From Catenaria anguillulae PL171 (Eukaryota > Blastocladiomycota > Blastocladiomycetes > Blastocladiales > Catenariaceae): DNA of 57,854 nucleotides. The DNA lies in NCBI GenBank assembly GCA_002102555.1, contig MCFL01000153.1:1-57854 (forward strand). The letters run 5' to 3'. Shown piece after piece: positions 53,450-57,854 of this stretch. Under the pieces are notes generated by a model. It was given only the letters and a program-made list of their open reading frames with translations, was not told the origin of the DNA and made no database searches. Within the stretch, counting starts at the first letter, position 1. Each line of letters opens with the position of its first letter. The translations under genes were made by a program, and so were the position numbers.

Positions 53450-54312
53450 ATGACCGTCCCAACCAACACGTACTACCCGCAACCTCCGCCTCCCAATGGT
53501 GCGCCTGCTCCAACCGCGGCAACTAGCTTTTCGGCCTCGCACAACCCGATGAACACGGCCCACAACCCTCAAAGCGCCGCAGACGACTCAACCGTTGCCT
53601 GGCAACAACACGAGGCACTGTCCAAAATACAAGAGTACCGTGCGCTGCGTGCCGTCGTGGTAACTTTGTCAACTTGTCCACGATCCTGCTCTTCATCTCC
53701 TGCACCGTATACAAGCTCGCGTCCGATACAGCAAACTTCTCGGTCACGCTCATCAATGTCTATGCTTGGTACATATACTATAACATATGGTAGAGTGGCG
53801 GCATGCATCCAATTTCTGCTAACTTCCCCGAATTTTGCCCAATGAATCCCTGGATAGTGTCCTGGGCTTGTCTCTGCTCGTGATCGAGCTCAAAGAAATC
53901 GACCAAGCCATCGAATACTTTCTCTTCCTCTTCACCGTCAAGGTCGCGGACTGCTTTACGTCTTGTATGTTCAGCCTAGCCATCTTGATGCTCCCGACAC
54001 ATTTCGCTCAAGCGCGACACCTGCTCGCTCACCTTGAATGTCATTTGTTGTCACCTTGTGCAGTTTGGGGTGCCTCATTATCGACACCAGTTGTTCCCGC
54101 TCTTCACGGGCATGTGGCTGCTCGCCATTGGCATGGCCATGTTTCTTGTCTCGTTCACACGCCGAGTGCCCTACTTGACCAACTTTAAGGACAATTGGCG
54201 AGTGTGGAACGATTCAAGGGTGCGCAGACGACAGCAACAAACAAGCACAGCTGGCGCGTTTGGGCAAAACAACTTGTCAGAGTCGACGATGGTTGCAGAC
54301 CATCGGATGTGA
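53450..54312 (+). CDS. Small four-TM membrane protein, perhaps COPI-associated/Tvp15-like
   Basis: Exon 1 is 53450-53768, exon 2 starts at 53858 and the last exon is 54064-54312. A Pro/Ala/Asn-rich N-terminal 55 residues precede four hydrophobic spans: FVNLSTILLFISCTVYKLA, VTLINVYA|CVLGLSLLVIEL, YFLFLFTVKVADCF and FPLFTGMWLLAIGMAMFLVS. The tail is NWRVWNDSRVRRRQQQ and Ser/Thr-rich. The frame changes once near 53660 (RALRAVV to GNFVNL), fitting one missing G. The exon 2/3 junction is also one base off with the strong GTATGT donor at 53965; an earlier donor would fit. The pattern NVYAxVLGLSLLVIELK recalls the COPI-associated/Tvp15 family of Golgi proteins, but only weakly. Confidence 0.6.
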
Positions 54313-55039
54313 AGGGACTCACTGGAACTAAGTTGGCGTGAGCTGGCGTTGGTTGGGCAGGCGAAAACAGCCTTGTGCGTGTGTGAAGAGGTCGTCGTCA
54401 GCGACTACTTACATATGTCGTTAGTTGACGGGGGGTGGTGTGGTCATGTCGTGTCCTTGGCAAGCAGTCCGGGCGCCGACAGAGATGCAGGAAACCGAAT
54501 GGGAAAATATAATAAACAATATCTGATTATACCGGTTATAGAAAGACAAGAGAGGAGACAAGGGAAAAAAATGAGACGCGGCAGGATAAACCGAGGAAAG
54601 AGCAAAACAGTCAAAGCAAGCAAAAAAGGAGGGTAGGCAAGGTTATGATTAGGTAGGTAAGACGAAAATGACGATGAGGTTTCCAGAAAACGGTGTGCGC
54701 CGGTGCATGCGTCAATGCAAAGCAAAAACGAAAAGAAGACGGACGTGAGTGAAAGGCAAAAAGGAAAATAGAGGAAAGAACAAGGTGCGGAGGGAGATCG
54801 CAAGGTCAAGAAACAAAAAAAGGGATGGGACAATTACGCATGCAGAGACAAGGAGAGAGAATGAAAAAGGGACAGGGACGAAGGGGAAAACCCAATTACA
54901 CAAACACGCAACACACACACGTTGGCCCGGAATATGACGTGAATGACATCAAAACACTAACAGCGGAAAACTATCCACGCATCTCGATCCACCTACCGGC
55001 TCATTCCCCACTTGTGCGCAGGATTGCGCACACGCCCTC
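54313..55039. other. Purine-rich convergent 3' intergenic region
   Basis: About 730 bases. From roughly 54535 to 54900 the plus strand is strongly purine-rich (A/G), i.e. the downstream flank of the minus-strand glycosyltransferase gene is pyrimidine-rich. No gene seen. Confidence 0.45.
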
Positions 55040-57635
55040 TCACAGGTCTTGCACCTGCTGATGCTGCAGCTGATGTGCATTGCTCGCAACCCACCGTGAA
55101 ATGGCCGCTTGCCGTTCTGCATCCCCTACGCTTGCCACACTGGGCTCGTAAAACCCGGAATCTGTTGACAAGTGTTTTGCATGGCCCTTCTTTGCACTTG
55201 CCGATCTTGCCGCGGCCCATGACTCTGCGGCGACCGACTGGAGCATGTGCGAGGTGGTCGGGTGGGGCGAGGGAGGCGTCAGGGCAATGGATGGCGACAC
55301 GGATGGCGGGAGCTGCAAGCGGGGCATGGCCATGGCGGCCACAGCTGACGATGTTGTTGCAAGCCGGTGCAAGTGCGTGCCCGTGAGTATGCTTGATGGC
55401 GTTGCGGGCAAAGGCATGAGCGGCGTTGCCGGTGCCGACGTGGGCGCCACAGAGACGCCAGCGAGTTCGACGTCCTCGTCCTCGTCGTCAACGCTCATCT
55501 TCTCGTTGCGATCAATGCCCGAATCCACCTCGGACAGCGCTGGCGACGTGGCAGCCGTGCCCGGAGCAGATGCAAGCAAGTGAGGCGGCAACAGGGCAAT
55601 GGACGAGGGGCGGGGATCGTGTGTGCGGCGGGCACCTCGGGTGTCTCCTCAGCAGCCTGGCCCTTTTCAGCAACCACATACTGGAACTCCTTTGCGTGCT
55701 TGCGCAACACGAGAATACGGACGGCATTGTTGCAGTGCGAAGTTGCGGGCATGGCCACGTACAGGATGGCGCACACGGGCAAAAGTGCATAGTCAAACAG
55801 GTACCACCAGGACCGTGTGCGGCGTGCAGCGTCGCGGTTTCCGAGCAGGTTGGATTCCGTCAGCAACCGGTGCGTGTACTCGTACATGAGGGCCATGGCC
55901 GCATAGGGCACGAGCATGATCACGGAAAGCACGGCGAGGTAGGTGCTGAACGTCCAGGATTGCGATAGAGTCGGGTTGAGCAGGGCAGTCATGGGGATGG
56001 CGAGCATGGTGAGCCAGGACGTGGCGGGAACCATGTGTGCCTCAAGTACTTGGAAGAAGCACAAGATGCGGTCAAATGTGTAGGCGGCGTAGTTGATTGT
56101 TCCGAGCGGCGTAGATGCAGACTCGACATCGTCGCTCTTGGTGCTGGTGCCGTTGGTGTGCGGAATCACATTGTACCCGGCGGGATACGCACGTGTCGGG
56201 ACAGGTGGCGGCAAGGACATGGATGCGGGCCAGAGAGCGTGGCGCATGGCATACAAGGAATCGGCACTGCCTGCCAAATGGCGGCGGACTTGGGTAAACT
56301 TGGCGCCCATGGATCCAAGGTACGTGGAGGCTTGTACGTTGGCCAGGTTGACGGGCACAAAGATGGGTGTTGCCTTGGCCAGTCCGTGCGTGTGGTAGAA
56401 GCACTTGAGGAACATGTGCATGTCCTCGCCAATTGCATCTGCCGACGTATCCCATCCACCGACGTGCTGCGCAAGTGGAAGCGTCACCGAGTAGGACGAA
56501 CAGGGGAAGTGCAAGTTGCGGGGCGAGCCCAAGTTTTGCATGAATGCGACGGACCATGCGACATCAGTCGCACGCACGAGCGCAGGCACCTGGTGTGGGT
56601 TCCGTGCAAAGAAGATGGGCGGGCAAAACACGCGGAACTGCGGATCGACCAACGGGACGGCACCATGAGATGGGTTTTCCACCATTTCGCGCTCAAGCTC
56701 GTTGAAGTATAACTCGGAGAGACCGGCATCAGCATCCACGACCGTCAAAATGACCTGGTGGGCTTGCACGGTGGGCAACTGTTGAACGTGTGCATCGAGC
56801 TTCTTGACGGCCCAGGCCACGTTGGCACCCTTGCCGCGGCATTCACCAGGCAGGTTGACGGGATGGACCGTGGTGAGGATCGAGTGGAAGGCGCCCTTGA
56901 AATCGGACGAGAGTTGCACTGCTTTGGATTCGCCCTCGGATCCCTCTGCAGCCTCCATGGCAAGCACGATCATGTAGTGGGAGCGAGCCGAGCGGTGCTG
57001 CGCAAGTTGGGTCAGGGTTGCGCGAAGGAGCGTGATGGGTTCTTGGTAGTTGGGGATGACAATGGCGTGCAGGTGCTTGAAGGGCACCTTTGGATTTGGA
57101 TTTGCGGCTAACAGCATGACAAGAAAATGAAATGAGTAAACGGCAACCGAGGGTGACCCTCAGAAAGATAAGGCATACCCCAATCCAGCGCTTTGCTCCG
57201 CAACTTTTGGAACACAATCAAGTACCGCACCAAATGCGAGTAATTGACAAAGACGATCAAGGAAAAGAATGCGCAGCACATTGGGGCGTAGAACCCAGGC
57301 ACGACCAAGGGCCCGACAAAGAGCATGACGAGCGACAGCAGTGACGACAGTGGCACAAACATCTTTTTCAGCTCTTCGACATCCTCTGCGGGCAGCGGCT
57401 GTATGTATGCTTTTGCCATGTGCGCAATGTTGGACGGGTTGAGTCCGAGCCAGCGGGCCGTTTGGCGGAACCATAGTCGTGCACGACCGTTGGCAAGGTG
57501 GCGCCATGGGGCCAGGACCGAGGCAAGGTTGGATGCGGACGATGACGAGTGCATGGAGCCTGGCAGCGGGAGGGCCGTCAGGTCAATGGTGGCGTCCGAC
57601 CCGGACGTGGAAGCTGATGGTGACATTGGGAGCAT
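55040..57635 (-). CDS. Membrane family 2 glycosyltransferase
   Basis: About 841 aa. Exons 57635-57179 and 57107-55040 (71-nt intron: LDW|AANPNPK). Near the N-terminus two spans (LSSLLSLVMLFVGPLVVPGF and CCAFFSLIVFVNYSHLVRYL) precede the GT-A domain: HAIVIPNYQEPITLLRATL (nucleotide-binding), RGKGANVAWAVKKLD, VVDADAG (metal-binding DxD), GGWDTSADAIGEDMHMFLK (general-base ED) and KFTQVRRHLAGS at the place of the processive QxxRW motif, but lacking the Trp. At least four more spans follow (SWLTMLAIPMTALL, YLAVLSVIMLVPYAAMALMY, LFDYALLPVCAILYVAMP), then a Ser/Pro/Ala-rich cytoplasmic tail. The tail is one frame off from about 55600, explained by one missing C. Donor sugar and product unknown; the altered QxxRW argues against chitin synthase. 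Confidence 0.82.
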
Positions 57636-57854
57636 GTCATGGCTGAATGGAGGTGGGAGGTGTGTTCGCCGACGAACGGGTTTGACGGTAGATGCAAGAG
57701 CAAGAAGTCGGATGGCGGCGGCGGAGGCGGCGCAAGTCTAGAATGAGAGGAGGGAGCCGGCGGGGGGCGGGAGAGGCGCGTATGGCGACAAGGTGAGTGA
57801 GAACACTTGACTAGCAGACTACAGAAGGGATTGCATGGCATTGCCCGGGGTGCA
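57636..57854. promoter_or_regulatory. 5' flank of the glycosyltransferase gene, to window end
   Basis: 219 bases, GGC/GGA-rich. Holds the probable 5' leader of the gene; no other feature seen. Confidence 0.35.

Noticed and set aside
1-57854. Transposons, virus-like elements, CRISPR arrays or rRNA
   Set aside because: No transposase, reverse transcriptase or capsid-like motifs, no terminal repeats beyond the peptide-gene inverted duplication, no spaced repeats and no rRNA-like sequence were seen.

Overview
The window looks like nuclear DNA of a zoosporic (flagellated) early-diverging fungus. Blastocladiomycota is my best guess and Chytridiomycota the alternative. The reasons: a fungal-type gene set is packed at about one gene per 1.8 kb, with short GT-AG introns (mostly 70-106 nt, donors such as GTATGT, GTACGT and GTTCGT). 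Coding DNA is GC-rich. A Polo-like kinase 4 with cryptic polo box and PB3 and a CIB-family EF-hand protein imply centrioles and flagella. A UHRF1-type UBL-PHD-SRA-RING protein and a queuine tRNA-guanine transglycosylase are also present. I see no rRNA, CRISPR array, transposon or virus-like element.

Layout. 1-12.8 kb: 3' part of a mitochondrial phosphate carrier, a small secreted Cys-rich peptide gene (copy A), PLK4 and UHRF1 back to back, a GAPDH of the ArsJ-associated type, and a CIB protein. 14-22 kb: an unknown protein with two CxxC modules, APC11, a small unknown gene, an LRR-like protein and a FAAH-like amidase. 22-30 kb: a P5B-type ATPase and an unknown multipass membrane protein. 30-34 kb: four paralogous four-TM proteins sharing an N-terminal TCCG motif. 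34-45 kb: a single gene encoding TrpE-TrpG-TrpC-TrpF, then DUS1, QCR2 and TGT. 45-48.2 kb: Cys-rich copies B and C, head to head within an inverted duplication that includes their promoters. 49-57.7 kb: two low-complexity unknown proteins, a tRNA-Ser with anticodon ACU, a small four-TM protein and a family 2 glycosyltransferase.

The genes do not form one pathway. Themes are housekeeping (tryptophan synthesis, respiration, tRNA modification, cell cycle), chromatin reading of hemimethylated DNA (UHRF1), a possible arsenic-linked enzyme, and lineage-specific membrane and secreted families. The most striking items are the tetrafunctional tryptophan protein, the fungal UHRF1, the ArsJ-type GAPDH, the secreted two-module Cys-rich precursors and the TCCG four-TM cluster.

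Quality caution: several conserved genes carry a single-base loss at a short homopolymer, always shifting the frame the same way. I read these as probable sequence errors rather than real lesions.
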